A stretch of 64,000 bases of DNA from Poindextera sp036272595. GTDB lineage: Bacteria > Pseudomonadota > Alphaproteobacteria > Caulobacterales > Caulobacteraceae. The stretch lies in assembly GCA_036272595.1 (NCBI GenBank), contig DATAYM010000058.1, positions 1 to 64,000 on the forward strand. Reading direction: 5' to 3'. The notes beneath the pieces are model-generated. The model was not told the origin of the DNA. It did no database searches and saw only the letters and a list, made by a program, of their open reading frames with translations. Positions within the stretch are counted from its first letter, which is position 1. Each line of letters begins with the position of its first letter. Positions 44,142 to 52,660 of this stretch are shown here, in pieces. Made by a program: the position numbers and the translations under genes.

Positions 44142-44346
44142 CTCGCTCTTCTCCGCGAAGGCGGGGACCCAGGCGTTTTGTTTTCGGCCTTGGCTGGTCC
44201 GCTGAGGTCGAAGGAATTGAAGCACGAACGAACACGAACCCACACGAACGTTCAGCGTCGCCGCAGCGGCCAACCTGCCCCGTTCGTGTTTGTTCGTGTT
44301 CGTTCGTGGTTAAAAAACTGGTCCCCGCTCCCGCGGCGATGAGCGG
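44142..44346. repeat. family A intergenic inverted-repeat element, copy A5
   Basis: The outer arms are degenerate (CTCTTCTCCGCGAAGGCGGGG on the left, first 20 bases; CCCGCGGCGATGAGCGG on the right). The inner arms ACGAACGAACACGAACCC and TTCGTGTTTGTTCGTG pair well, and the centre GTTCAGCGTCGCCGCAGC matches A1. It lies between convergent aminotransferase and cckA gene ends. Confidence 0.8.
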
Positions 44347-44369
44347 ATTTTATAGGCTCGGCCGCAGGC

Positions 44370-46436
44370 CTACGCCGCCTGCAGCTGTTGTTTCACCCGC
44401 TCGGCGAGGATCTTGATGTCCAGTGGCTTGGGCAGGAAGGTGACGCCGGTTTCGCCTTCGAGGACGTCGCGGAACTCGGCCTCGGCATAGCCGGAGATGA
44501 ACATCACCGGCGCGTCGCCCAGGAAGCCGCGGGCTTTTTTCAGCAGGGTGGGCCCGTCGATGCCCGGCATGATGACGTCGGAGATCAGCAAGTCGATCTT
44601 GCCGGCGTATTCCTCGGCCAGGTTAAGGGCGGCCTCGCCGTCGGCGGCCTCCAGCACCTCGTAGCCGCGGGCGCGCAACAGCCGCGCCGCCACCTCGCGC
44701 ACCAGGTCCTCGTCCTCGACGAACAGGATGCGGCCGACGCCGGAGAGATCGCGCGCCGCCGGGCGCACTGGCGGGATCGCCGCCATCACCGCGGCCACCA
44801 CCGGCGGCGGCGCATAGACCGGCAGGAAGATGCGGAAGGCCGCGCCTTCGCCCAGGGTGCTGACCACCTCGATCCAGCCGTCGGCCTGCTTGACGATGCC
44901 GTAGACGGTGGAAAGGCCGAGCCCCGTCCCCTCGCCCACCGGCTTGGTGGTGAAGAAGGGGTCGAAGATCTTGCCGAGCAGATCGGGCGGGATGCCCGGG
45001 CCGTTGTCGGACACCTCGATCATCGCCACTTCGCCCGGTCCGGCGCGCGGATCGGCATAGCCGAGCGCCTTGGCCTCGGCGTGGCTGAGCCGGGCGGTGC
45101 GGATGCGCACCACCCCGCCGCCCTGGGCGCGCACGGCGTCGCGGGCGTTGATCGCCAGGTTCATCACCGCCGTCTCGATCTGGCCCTTGTCGCTGAACAC
45201 CAGCGGCGGGTTGCGGCCGTGGTCGGTCTCCAGCTTGACGTCCTCGCGCAGCAGCCGGCGCAGCAGGACCTCGATCTCGCTGACCAGGCCGCCCAGCTCC
45301 AGCACTTCGCGCTGCAGGGTCTGCTTGCGCGAATAGGCCAAGAGCTTGCGAACCAGGTCGGCGGCGCGGTCGGCGGTGGAGCGCACCTCGACCAGATCCT
45401 GGTAGGACGGGTCGCCGACCGGATGGCGCAGGAAGAGCTCGTCGCCCTTCAGGGTGATGGCGGTGAGCAGGTTGTTGAAATCGTGCGCCACGCCGCCGAC
45501 GAACTGGCCGATGGCGCGCATCTTCTCCGACTGGGCGAGCTGCAGCTCCATCTGCTTCTGGGCGGTGACGTCGACCAGATAGGCGATGAAGCCGTCGGCG
45601 CCGCTGGCCAGGTAGAGGTGGGCGATGGAGGCCGGATCGTGGGCCAGGCGCACCTCGAACGGGCCGGCGCGGCCGGACTCCATGGCCTGCATGGCTTCGG
45701 TCCAGGCAGCCGGCTCGATCAGGGCCTGCAGGGCGACCCCGGCCAGCGGCTTGCCGCCGACCATGGCCTCCAGGGCCGGATTGGCGTGGACGATGGTCGC
45801 CTCGGCGGCGTCGCGGCCATCCAGCAGGGCGGCGCCGAACGGAGCGGCGCCGGCGAAGGCGTCGAGCTCCACCGGGCGCGGGCCGTTGGCCGCGGCCGGA
45901 ATGGCCAGGGTCTCGGCCGGCGGCAGGATCACCGGCTCGGGGATGATCTCGACCAGGAAGCGGCGCTCGTCCAGCAGGCTGACCCGCGCCGAGCGCTCGC
46001 CGCGCTTCAGCTTCAGCCGCACCTGGCCGACCTCGCCGCGCCGGGCGACGCTGAGCGCCGAGAACAGGCCGCCGGCGTCGACCGACTTGGGCAGCCGGCC
46101 GCCCGGACCGACGATCTCGCCCCAGCCGGGGTTGGCGGTCAGGATGCGCCCGTCGGCGGTGGCCAGGGCGACCGGCTCGCCGATCGCCTCGATCAGGCGC
46201 AGCACCTCGATCCCCTCGGCCGGTCCCGGTCCGCGGCCGCGCAGGGCCAGGATGGCGAAGAAGGCGACGCCGGCGAGGCCGCCGAGCACCAGGGCCCCGC
46301 CCAGCGAGCCGGGGCCGGCGCGGAAGGCCGGATAGGCCCCGAAGGCCAGGGCGAGCAGCAGGAAGGCGCCCGCCGCCACCGCGAACGGATCGAGGCGGCG
46401 CAAGCTCCGGCCGGCTATCGTCATCGGCTGCGCCAC
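44370..46436 (-). CDS. cckA: cell-cycle hybrid histidine kinase CckA
   Basis: Bifunctional kinase-phosphatase at the top of the CckA-ChpT-CtrA phosphorelay of Caulobacterales. The 688 residues match C. crescentus CckA. Two membrane helices (about 17-62) are followed by PAS domains (about 75-290), HisKA with His318 (GGVAHDFNNLLTAI) and HATPase with NLAINARDAV, DNGPGIP and GTGLGLSTVYGI. A receiver has Asp620 (LLISDVIMPGIDG). The start is GTG at 46436 with GGAGG upstream; an ATG lies four codons later. It sits next to flhB-fliR-fliQ, as in C. crescentus, and its output, CtrA, probably controls several flagellar operons here. Confidence 0.95.
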   Translation of the reverse strand: MAQPMTIAGRSLRRLDPFAVAAGAFLLLALAFGAYPAFRAGPGSLGGALVLGGLAGVAFFAILALRGRGPGPAEGIEVLRLIEAIGEPVALATADGRILTANPGWGEIVGPGGRLPKSVDAGGLFSALSVARRGEVGQVRLKLKRGERSARVSLLDERRFLVEIIPEPVILPPAETLAIPAAANGPRPVELDAFAGAAPFGAALLDGRDAAEATIVHANPALEAMVGGKPLAGVALQALIEPAAWTEAMQAMESGRAGPFEVRLAHDPASIAHLYLASGADGFIAYLVDVTAQKQMELQLAQSEKMRAIGQFVGGVAHDFNNLLTAITLKGDELFLRHPVGDPSYQDLVEVRSTADRAADLVRKLLAYSRKQTLQREVLELGGLVSEIEVLLRRLLREDVKLETDHGRNPPLVFSDKGQIETAVMNLAINARDAVRAQGGGVVRIRTARLSHAEAKALGYADPRAGPGEVAMIEVSDNGPGIPPDLLGKIFDPFFTTKPVGEGTGLGLSTVYGIVKQADGWIEVVSTLGEGAAFRIFLPVYAPPPVVAAVMAAIPPVRPAARDLSGVGRILFVEDEDLVREVAARLLRARGYEVLEAADGEAALNLAEEYAGKIDLLISDVIMPGIDGPTLLKKARGFLGDAPVMFISGYAEAEFRDVLEGETGVTFLPKPLDIKILAERVKQQLQAA

Positions 46437-46518
46437 GACCGGTTTTCCTCCAGGCTGAAGCGGCGAATCACGCTGAAATCATAGTCTGAGACCAACTGTG
46501 TTCGCATCGGGGCGTCGC

Positions 46519-47598
46519 TCATGAATGCACCCGCCTGCGCCTGGCCTGCTGCATCACGAAGCCGATGACCTTGGCCACCGCCTCATAGTGCTCGCGCGGA
46601 ATGACTTCGTCGATCTCCACCGTGGCGTAGAGGGCCCGGGCCAGCGGCGCATCCTCGATCACCGGGATGCGGTGCTCCTCGGCAACCTCGCGGATGCGCA
46701 GGGCGACCTCGTCCATGCCCTTGGCGACGCACAGCGGCGCCGGGGTGTCGCCGGCCTCGTAGCGCAGGGCGACGGCGTAGTGGGTCGGGTTCATCACCAC
46801 CACGGTCGCCTTCGGCACGTTCTGCATCATCCGCCGCTTGGCGCGCTCGAAGCGCATCTGGCGCAGGCGGGCGCGGACGTGGGGGTCGCCCTCGGACTGC
46901 TTGAAGTCCTCCTTCATCTCCTCCTTGGTCATGCGCATGCGCTGCATGAAGCGCTGGCGCTGCCAGAGCCAGTCGGCGATGGCGCCGACGCCAAGCAGGG
47001 TGATCACGCCCCAGAACAGCGCCTTGATCATCTCGATGGCCAGCGGCAGCAGCGCGTTCGGGTCCATGCCGACCAGGAGCTGGAAGTCGCCGAAGTGCGG
47101 GCGAAGGACGAACCAGGCCACCGCCCCGACCAGGCTGATCTTCAGGCCCGACTTCAGGAAATGGATCAGGCCGTCGAGCCCGAACAGCCGCTTGAAGCCC
47201 TCGGCCGGCGACAGGTGCGAGGGGTTGGGCGCCAGCTTGTCGGGCACGAACAGGAAGCCGTGCTGAATGAGGTTGCCGCCGGCGCCGCAGAGGGCGGCCG
47301 AGCCCATCACCCCGACCACGATCGGCGCCAGGGCCATCAGCGCCCGTCGCATCACGATGACGCCGCCGTCGGCGGAGAGGTCGAAGGCGTCGGGATGGGC
47401 GACGAAGGGCTGCAGCTGCTGCGCCAGGTCGCGGGCCATCCAGCCGCCGGCGATGGCCAGAAACCCGGCCGCCCCGGCCAGGGAGGCGAAGGCGCTCACG
47501 TCGGTGGACTTGGCGACGTCGCCGCGCTTGCGGGCCTCCTCCAGTTTTCGCGGCGAGGCCTCTTCGGTTTTTGTCGAGGAGTCGTTTTCGTCAGCCAC
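46519..47598 (-). CDS. flhB: flagellar export protein FlhB
   Basis: Switch protein of the flagellar type III export gate, 359 residues. The N-terminal half has four membrane helices (about 40-200), and the cytoplasmic C-terminal domain has the self-cleaving Asn270-Pro-Thr-His273 (VVMNPTHYAVALRY). This cleavage changes export specificity from rod-hook to filament proteins. The start codon is GTG at 47598. It follows fliR by 9 bases in the fliQ-fliR-flhB unit. Confidence 0.95.
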   Translation of the reverse strand: MADENDSSTKTEEASPRKLEEARKRGDVAKSTDVSAFASLAGAAGFLAIAGGWMARDLAQQLQPFVAHPDAFDLSADGGVIVMRRALMALAPIVVGVMGSAALCGAGGNLIQHGFLFVPDKLAPNPSHLSPAEGFKRLFGLDGLIHFLKSGLKISLVGAVAWFVLRPHFGDFQLLVGMDPNALLPLAIEMIKALFWGVITLLGVGAIADWLWQRQRFMQRMRMTKEEMKEDFKQSEGDPHVRARLRQMRFERAKRRMMQNVPKATVVVMNPTHYAVALRYEAGDTPAPLCVAKGMDEVALRIREVAEEHRIPVIEDAPLARALYATVEIDEVIPREHYEAVAKVIGFVMQQARRRRVHS

Positions 47599-47607
47599 GG
47601 GCGCGCC

Positions 47608-48363
47608 TCATACGAACACCCCGACGAAATCCTCGTAGGCATGCACCCAGACCATGCCGATGGCGCCGAGGCTGAGCGCGAAGATGGAGAGGCCGAGCAA
47701 GAGGCTGAGCGGCGTGGCCACGAAGAAGATCTGGAACTGCGGCATCACCCGGCCGATCAGGCCGACGGCGATGTTGAAGACGATGGAGAACACCACCACC
47801 GGCGCGGCCAGCTGCAGGCCGAGGGCGAAGGACCTGGAGACGGTCTGGACGGCCAGGGTTCCGGCGTCCTGCAGCGGCAGGCTCTTCAGCGGCGGAAACA
47901 GGGTGTAGCTGTGCGCCATGGCGGCGATGAACAGCCGGGAAAGGTCGGTGTCGAAGATCAGGGTCAGGCCCATCAGGGTCAGGAAGGTCGAGATGGTGGT
48001 GCCCGGCTGGGCCTGGGTCGGGTTGGCGGTCTGGGCGAAGGCCAGGGTGGTCTGCAGCGAGATGAACTCGCCGGCGGTGGTCAGGGACGACAGGAAGACC
48101 CTGAGGATGCCGCCGATGGTCAGGCCGATCAGCACCTCCTTGCCGAGATACCAGATCGTCCCGTCCACCGTGGTCGGCTCCGGCGGCAGGTAAGGCTGGG
48201 CGATCGGCCCCAGGCAGAGCGACAGGACCAGGGCGAAGGACAGGCGGATGCGCGGCGGCACATTGGCCTCGCCGATGCCCGGGATGACCATCAAGAGCGC
48301 GCCGATGCGCGAAAACACCAGGGCGCCGGCCCAGACCTGCTGCGCCGTTGCGTAGTGCTCCAT
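47608..48363 (-). CDS. fliR: flagellar export protein FliR
   Basis: Export-gate membrane protein of 251 residues with about six hydrophobic helices; FliR joins FliP and FliQ in the export channel. Characteristic segments are FSRIGALLMVIPGIGEANVPPRIRL at the start (IGALLMVIPGIGE) and LAAPVVVFSIVFNIAVGLIGRV later. It lies 3 bases after fliQ and is read before flhB, so the three genes form one operon. Confidence 0.94.
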   Translation of the reverse strand: MEHYATAQQVWAGALVFSRIGALLMVIPGIGEANVPPRIRLSFALVLSLCLGPIAQPYLPPEPTTVDGTIWYLGKEVLIGLTIGGILRVFLSSLTTAGEFISLQTTLAFAQTANPTQAQPGTTISTFLTLMGLTLIFDTDLSRLFIAAMAHSYTLFPPLKSLPLQDAGTLAVQTVSRSFALGLQLAAPVVVFSIVFNIAVGLIGRVMPQFQIFFVATPLSLLLGLSIFALSLGAIGMVWVHAYEDFVGVFV

Positions 48364-48366
48364 GGC

Positions 48367-48630
48367 CTACATGGCCGCGATGCGGGCGGCGATCTGGCGC
48401 ATGAAACCGCCCATCAACCCGCCCATCAGCGGCAGGAACACCAAGAGGGCCACGAAGATGGCCAGGATCTTCGGCGCATAGACCAGGGTGGCTTCCTGGA
48501 TCTGGGTCAGGGCCTGCATCAGGCCGATGGCGACCCCGACCACCAGGCCGACCATCAGGATGGGCGCGCAGAGTTGCAAGGTCAGCCAGATGGCGTCGCG
48601 GCCGACATCGAGCACTTCAGCGCCGGACAT
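48367..48630 (-). CDS. fliQ: flagellar export protein FliQ
   Basis: Small export-gate component of 87 residues with two membrane helices (about 15-40 and 50-75). The conserved GLMQALTQIQEATLVYAPK is the FliQ signature. It is the first gene of the fliQ-fliR-flhB unit. A CtrA-like site overlaps the stop codon of the preceding osmoprotectant gene, 68 bases upstream of its ATG. Confidence 0.95.
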   Translation of the reverse strand: MSGAEVLDVGRDAIWLTLQLCAPILMVGLVVGVAIGLMQALTQIQEATLVYAPKILAIFVALLVFLPLMGGLMGGFMRQIAARIAAM

Positions 48631-48697
48631 GGATGGAGGGCCCTCTCAAATCGGAACGCGGCGGCGTTTGGAGGGCCCAAGGATGGGCGGAACATGG

Positions 48698-48712
48698 TTA
48701 ATGGGCCGCTAA
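48698..48712 (-). promoter_or_regulatory. CtrA-like binding site upstream of fliQ
   Basis: On the minus strand the sequence is TTAG-CGGCCCA-TTAA followed by CCAT, one mismatch from the CtrA consensus TTAA-N7-TTAA. It overlaps the stop codon (TTA on the plus strand) of the osmoprotectant permease gene. The distance to fliQ fits a CtrA-activated promoter. Confidence 0.6.
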
Positions 48713-50260
48713 GGATATCGCCTTCGCCAGCGCGGCCGCGGCCTGGGCGGGGGTTTGTTTGTCCTGGTCGCGGTCGACCGTGAGGTTGGCCTTGCGCATG
48801 GTCTCGACCGGGATGGCGCCGATCAGCGGGCGGAGGGCGGCGACGAATTTGGCGTCGGCGGCGCGCCTGGGCGAGAGCAGGATGACCGCGTCATAGGGCG
48901 GAATGGCCTGGCGCGGATCGGTCAGCACCACCAGGTCGTCGGCGGCGATGCGGCCGTCGGAGGAGAAGGCCGAGATCACGTCGGCCTCGCCGCCGGTGAC
49001 CGCCTTGTACATGAAGGTCGGCTGGTAGCGTTTCTCGGCCTTGAAGTTCAGGCCATAGGCGCTCTTCAGCGCCGCCCATTCGGGACGGGAAAGAAATTCC
49101 AGATCCGAGCCCAGGGTAAGATCGGGCGCATGGCGGGCAAGGTCGGCGATCGAATGGACGCCCAGCTTCTCCGCCTCGCCGCGACGCATGGCCAGGGCGT
49201 AGGCGTTCTCGAAACCCAAGGGGCCCAGCACCACGACGCCGTCGCGGGCCTTCAGCGCCTGGGTCAACTCGGCCAGCAGCACCTTACGCGGCGGGTTGTC
49301 GGTCCGCTTCAGCACATTGGTCCAGAGGGTGCCGGAATAGTCGACATAGGCGTCGACCTCGCCGGAGGCGACGGCCTGGTAGGCGACAGCCGAGCCCAGG
49401 TCGTCCTTCTCCGAGACGTTGAAGCCGGCGGCGCGCAACCGGTCGGACATCAGGCTGGCAAGAATATATTGCTCGGAGAAATTCTTGGCCCCGACCACCA
49501 CCCGCTCGCCGGTCCCGCCGCCGGCGGCCAGCGGCGCCAGCGCCAGCGCCGTGCCGATGACCAGGCCAAGGCCGCCGGCGATGATCCGGCGGCGATCGCG
49601 CCGGGCCGCGCCGGACTCGATCAGGCCGAGCAGCTGGTCGACGATCAGCGCCAAGGCCGCCGCCGCGGCGCAGCCGAACAGCACCAGGACCCAGTCCTCG
49701 GTCTGCAGGCCAGAGAAGATGTAGTCGCCAAGCGAGGTCTGGCCGACCGGGGTCGACAGGGTCGCGGTGCCGATGGTCCAGACCGCGGCGGTGCGGATGC
49801 CGGCCATGATCACCGGCGCGGCCAGCGGCAGCTCGACCATGAAGAGGCGCTGGCGATCGGTCATGCCGACCCCCCTGGCCGCCTCCACCGCCGCCGGATC
49901 GACGCCGAGAATGCCGGTGGTGGCGTTCCTCAGGATCGGCAGCATGGAATAGAGGGTCAGCGCCAGCAGCGACGGCAGGAAGCCGAGGGCGGAGAAGCCG
50001 GCGCCGAACAGGTGGCGGCTGAGCGCGGAGAGCGCCAGCAGCAGCGGATAGAACAGCGCCAGCAAAGCCAGGCTCGGGATGGTCTGGATCAGGCCGGCGG
50101 AGAGCAGCGCGATCCAGCGCAGGCGCGGGTTGCGGCTGGCCGCCACCGCCAGCGGCAGGCTGATCAGCACCCCAAGCGCCAGCGCCGAGGCGCTGAGCAG
50201 CACGTGCTGGCCGAGATAGCTGGGCAGCAGGCGCCAAGCGGCGGCCAGGCGCTCGTTCAT
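48698..50260 (-). CDS. osmoprotectant ABC transporter, permease fused to substrate-binding domain
   Basis: A 520-residue fusion. Residues 1-220 form a permease of the OpuCB/ProW type, with six helices and the coupling loop EAARGVGMTDRQRLFMVELP. Residues about 235-520 are an OpuAC-like periplasmic binding domain (VVVGAKNFSEQYILASLMSD, VASGEVDAYVDYSGTLW) for glycine betaine, choline or similar. The two are separate proteins in many bacteria. The ATG overlaps the ATPase gene by four bases. It is read in the same direction as fliQ. Confidence 0.88.
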   Translation of the reverse strand: MNERLAAAWRLLPSYLGQHVLLSASALALGVLISLPLAVAASRNPRLRWIALLSAGLIQTIPSLALLALFYPLLLALSALSRHLFGAGFSALGFLPSLLALTLYSMLPILRNATTGILGVDPAAVEAARGVGMTDRQRLFMVELPLAAPVIMAGIRTAAVWTIGTATLSTPVGQTSLGDYIFSGLQTEDWVLVLFGCAAAAALALIVDQLLGLIESGAARRDRRRIIAGGLGLVIGTALALAPLAAGGGTGERVVVGAKNFSEQYILASLMSDRLRAAGFNVSEKDDLGSAVAYQAVASGEVDAYVDYSGTLWTNVLKRTDNPPRKVLLAELTQALKARDGVVVLGPLGFENAYALAMRRGEAEKLGVHSIADLARHAPDLTLGSDLEFLSRPEWAALKSAYGLNFKAEKRYQPTFMYKAVTGGEADVISAFSSDGRIAADDLVVLTDPRQAIPPYDAVILLSPRRAADAKFVAALRPLIGAIPVETMRKANLTVDRDQDKQTPAQAAAALAKAISLAAH

Positions 50261-51045
50261 GCGTCGCCCCCCGCAGCCGGCTCCAGCCGCGCACGCACCC
50301 GGTCGGCCTGGCGGCGCGGGGTCTCCATCAGCGCGCGCACCCCGGCGTCCGGCGAGACCAGCAACTCGGCGGGCCTGCCCTCGGCCCTCACCCGACCCTG
50401 GTCCATGACCACGACCCGGTCGGCCAGCAGCACCGCCTCGGTGATGTCGTGGGTGACCATCAGCGTGGTCAGGCCGAGCCGCTGGTGCAGGTCGCGATAG
50501 TCGCCCCCCAGCGCGTCGCGGGTGACCGGGTCCAGCGCCCCGAACGGCTCGTCCATCAGCATCAGCTTCGGCCGCGCCGCCAGCGCCCGCGCCACGCCCA
50601 CCCGCTGGCGCTGGCCTCCGGAAAGGGCGGCGGGACGTCGGGCGGCGAACTCACGCGGCAGGCTGACCAGGTCGAGCAATTCGCCGACGCGCGCCTCGAT
50701 CGCCGCCTTGGGTTCGCCCATCAGCTTCGGGGTGATGCCGATATTCTCGGCCACGCTCAGGTGTGGAAAAAGCCCGACCTCCTGGAAAACATAGCCGATC
50801 CGGCGACGGAGCAGGTGCGGGGCGACGTCGCCCACCGCCTCGCCGGCGACGACGATCCGGCCGCGGCTGGGCGCGATCAGGCCGTTGATCATCTTCAGAG
50901 TGGTGGTCTTGCCCGAGCCCGAGCCGCCGACCAGGGCGATGAACTCGCCCTGCGCCACCGCCAGGCTGACGCCGGCCACGGCTTCGCTCGCCCCGCCGTC
51001 GAACGACTTGGCGACATCCTCGAGCGCGATCATGGGCTGGGTCAT
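50257..51045 (-). CDS. osmoprotectant ABC transporter ATP-binding protein
   Basis: ATPase subunit of 262 residues (OpuA/ProV type, without a CBS domain). Walker A is GGSGSGKTT, the signature LSGGQRQRVGVARAL, Walker B LMLMDEPFGALDP, and the switch His is in VTHDITEAV. I prefer the ATG at 51045 over a GTG at 51054, since AAGGTGG lies 8 bases before it. The gene starts only 23 bases after fliE, so it may be co-transcribed with the flagellar flgB-flgC-fliE unit. The fused permease-binding protein follows with overlapping codons. Confidence 0.9.
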   Translation of the reverse strand: MTQPMIALEDVAKSFDGGASEAVAGVSLAVAQGEFIALVGGSGSGKTTTLKMINGLIAPSRGRIVVAGEAVGDVAPHLLRRRIGYVFQEVGLFPHLSVAENIGITPKLMGEPKAAIEARVGELLDLVSLPREFAARRPAALSGGQRQRVGVARALAARPKLMLMDEPFGALDPVTRDALGGDYRDLHQRLGLTTLMVTHDITEAVLLADRVVVMDQGRVRAEGRPAELLVSPDAGVRALMETPRRQADRVRARLEPAAGGDA

Positions 51046-51068
51046 CGAGCCCACCTTAGCGGCAAAGC

Positions 51069-51395
51069 TCAGATCTGCATCTGCATGACTTGCTGGTAGG
51101 CGGCGATTACCTGGTCGCGGACGGCCATCACCGTCTCCAGGCTGGCCTGGGCCGAGGAGAGCGCGGTGACCACGTCGACCATGTCGGCCTTGCCCTGCAC
51201 CTGGGCGGTCATCTGCTGCTCGGCCGTGCGCGACGACTGCACAGCGTCGTTCAGCGCGGTCTTCAGGATGTCGCCGAAGCCGCCGGCGGCGTGCGCGCCG
51301 TGCGCATCCGCCGCGCCGGAGGCGGCGTTGGCCAGGGTGGTGGTCTGGGCCTGGACGGCGGCATAGGCCTTGGCGGCGATGAGCGGGGCGACCAT
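51069..51395 (-). CDS. fliE: flagellar hook-basal body protein FliE
   Basis: A 108-residue protein that joins the MS ring to the rod. The C-terminal ends with SLETVMAVRDQVIAAYQQVMQMQI, the FliE signature (VMAVRDQVIAAYQ). It is the third gene of flgB-flgC-fliE, with 14 bases after flgC. Its stop is followed at once by the osmoprotectant transporter. Confidence 0.93.
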   Translation of the reverse strand: MVAPLIAAKAYAAVQAQTTTLANAASGAADAHGAHAAGGFGDILKTALNDAVQSSRTAEQQMTAQVQGKADMVDVVTALSSAQASLETVMAVRDQVIAAYQQVMQMQI

Positions 51396-51409
51396 GGATC
51401 AGATCCGCC

Positions 51410-51832
51410 CTATTTCTGCAGCAGCTGGATCAGGCTGGTCTGCATCGCCTTGTCGGTGTCGATGACGTTCAGGTTGGCCTCGTAGGCGCGCTGGGCGTCG
51501 CGCATGTCCATCGCCTCCATCAGCGGATCGACGTTCGGCAGCTTGACATTGCCCTTGGCGTCGGCGGCCGGGTGGCCGGGCTGGTACTGGACCGGGAACG
51601 GCTTGGGGTCGGCGGCGACGCTGCTCATCGTCACGCCCTCGACGCCGCCGTCGAGCATGACCGGGGTGAACACCGGCATCTGGCGACGGTAGGGGTCGCC
51701 GCCGGCGGTCTTCGAGACCGAATCGGAATTGGCCATGTTCTCGGCGATGACCCGCATGCGTGACTGCTGCGCGCGGAGCGCCGACGAGGCGGCGGCCATG
51801 ATGGCGTCGGAGGGCGATAAAACGTCGGCCAT
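51410..51832 (-). CDS. flgC: flagellar basal-body rod protein FlgC
   Basis: A 140-residue rod protein. The N-terminus has the rod motif ALRAQQSRMRVIAENMANSDS, the middle VTMSSVAADPKPF and PNVDPLMEAMDMRDAQRAYEANL, and the C-terminal helix NVIDTDKAMQTSLIQLLQ. All are standard FlgC parts. It lies 13 bases after flgB. Confidence 0.95.
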   Translation of the reverse strand: MADVLSPSDAIMAAASSALRAQQSRMRVIAENMANSDSVSKTAGGDPYRRQMPVFTPVMLDGGVEGVTMSSVAADPKPFPVQYQPGHPAADAKGNVKLPNVDPLMEAMDMRDAQRAYEANLNVIDTDKAMQTSLIQLLQK

Positions 51833-51845
51833 GGCCTAGTCCTTT

Positions 51846-52277
51846 CTAGCTTCCCTTGCCCGGGGTGCGGATGGCGAGCTGCAGCATGCTGAGCGACTTC
51901 TGGTAGAAGCCGATCGCCGCGTCGTAGCTCATGCGCGCGTCGGTCAGCTTCATCATCTCCTCCTCCAGCACCACTTGGTTGCCGTTGAGCTGGGTCTCGG
52001 AATCGGGCGTGACCTGCGGCGCGTAGCCCGTCCCGGACGAGGTCTGGGTGGTTCCGGCGCCGCTGATCATCCGTCCGGCGGCGGGGGAGGCCAGCGCGAT
52101 CGAGCCGGTGGCCTGCGGGGCGTCCTGGGCCTTGATGGTAAAGGGTTTCAGGTCCTGCGGGCGATAGCCGGGGGTGTCGGAATTGGCGACGTTCTCGGAG
52201 ATCACCCGCTGGCGTTCCGAGAGGTAGCCGAGCCGGCCCTTCAGGGCGGAGAACAGCGGGATGTCTTCGAGCGTCAT
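51846..52277 (-). CDS. flgB: flagellar basal-body rod protein FlgB
   Basis: A 143-residue proximal rod protein. It has RQRVISENVANSDTPGYRPQDL near residue 25, an unstructured middle, and MMKLTDARMSYDAAIGFYQKSLSML at the end. I set the start at 52277 (MTLEDIPLF); an upstream frame to 52337 runs through the CtrA site. It is the first gene of the operon and is divergent from fliO. Confidence 0.93.
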   Translation of the reverse strand: MTLEDIPLFSALKGRLGYLSERQRVISENVANSDTPGYRPQDLKPFTIKAQDAPQATGSIALASPAAGRMISGAGTTQTSSGTGYAPQVTPDSETQLNGNQVVLEEEMMKLTDARMSYDAAIGFYQKSLSMLQLAIRTPGKGS

Positions 52278-52303
52278 GGTTTTCGAAAGATGAAGGAACA
52301 GGG

Positions 52304-52318
52304 TTAATCGGCCATTAA
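52304..52318. promoter_or_regulatory. CtrA binding site between flgB and fliO
   Basis: TTAA-TCGGCCA-TTAA is a perfect match to the CtrA consensus TTAA-N7-TTAA. It lies in the 53-base gap between the divergent flgB and fliO genes, so one site could control both the flgB-flgC-fliE and fliO-fliP operons. Confidence 0.8.
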
Positions 52319-52330
52319 GCACGTTGGCCC

Positions 52331-52660
52331 ATGACAAGGACCGCGCGGGCGCGCGAGGCGCTCGCTCTTCGGGCGGCCAACAGAATGTTCGGTGAAATCG
52401 TCAGGGTGATCGCGGGGCTGGCGGTGACGCTCGGCCTGATCGGCCTGGCCGTGGTGGCGCTGCGCCGCTTCGGGCCCGAGACCCTGGCCCGGCTGCAGGG
52501 CGCGCGCGCCGAGCGGCGGCTGGCGGTGATCGAGACCCTGGTGCTCGACCCCACCCGCCGGCTGGTGCTGGTCCGCTGCGACGCGGAGGAGCGGCTGATC
52601 CTGCTCGGCGAGGGCCAGTTCATCCCCCAACATTCAGCTCCATCGGAGCCCGGTCGATGA
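52331..52660 (+). CDS. fliO: flagellar biosynthetic protein FliO
   Basis: A 109-residue export-gate assembly protein. One membrane helix (about 25-45, IAGLAVTLGLIGLAVVALRRF) is followed by a small SpoA-like domain with the typical ERRLAVIETLVLDPTRRLVLVRCD. An alternative start is the ATG at 52385, which would remove 18 residues. The stop overlaps the fliP start by four bases, and FliO is needed for FliP assembly. Confidence 0.85.
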   Translation: MTRTARAREALALRAANRMFGEIVRVIAGLAVTLGLIGLAVVALRRFGPETLARLQGARAERRLAVIETLVLDPTRRLVLVRCDAEERLILLGEGQFIPQHSAPSEPGR

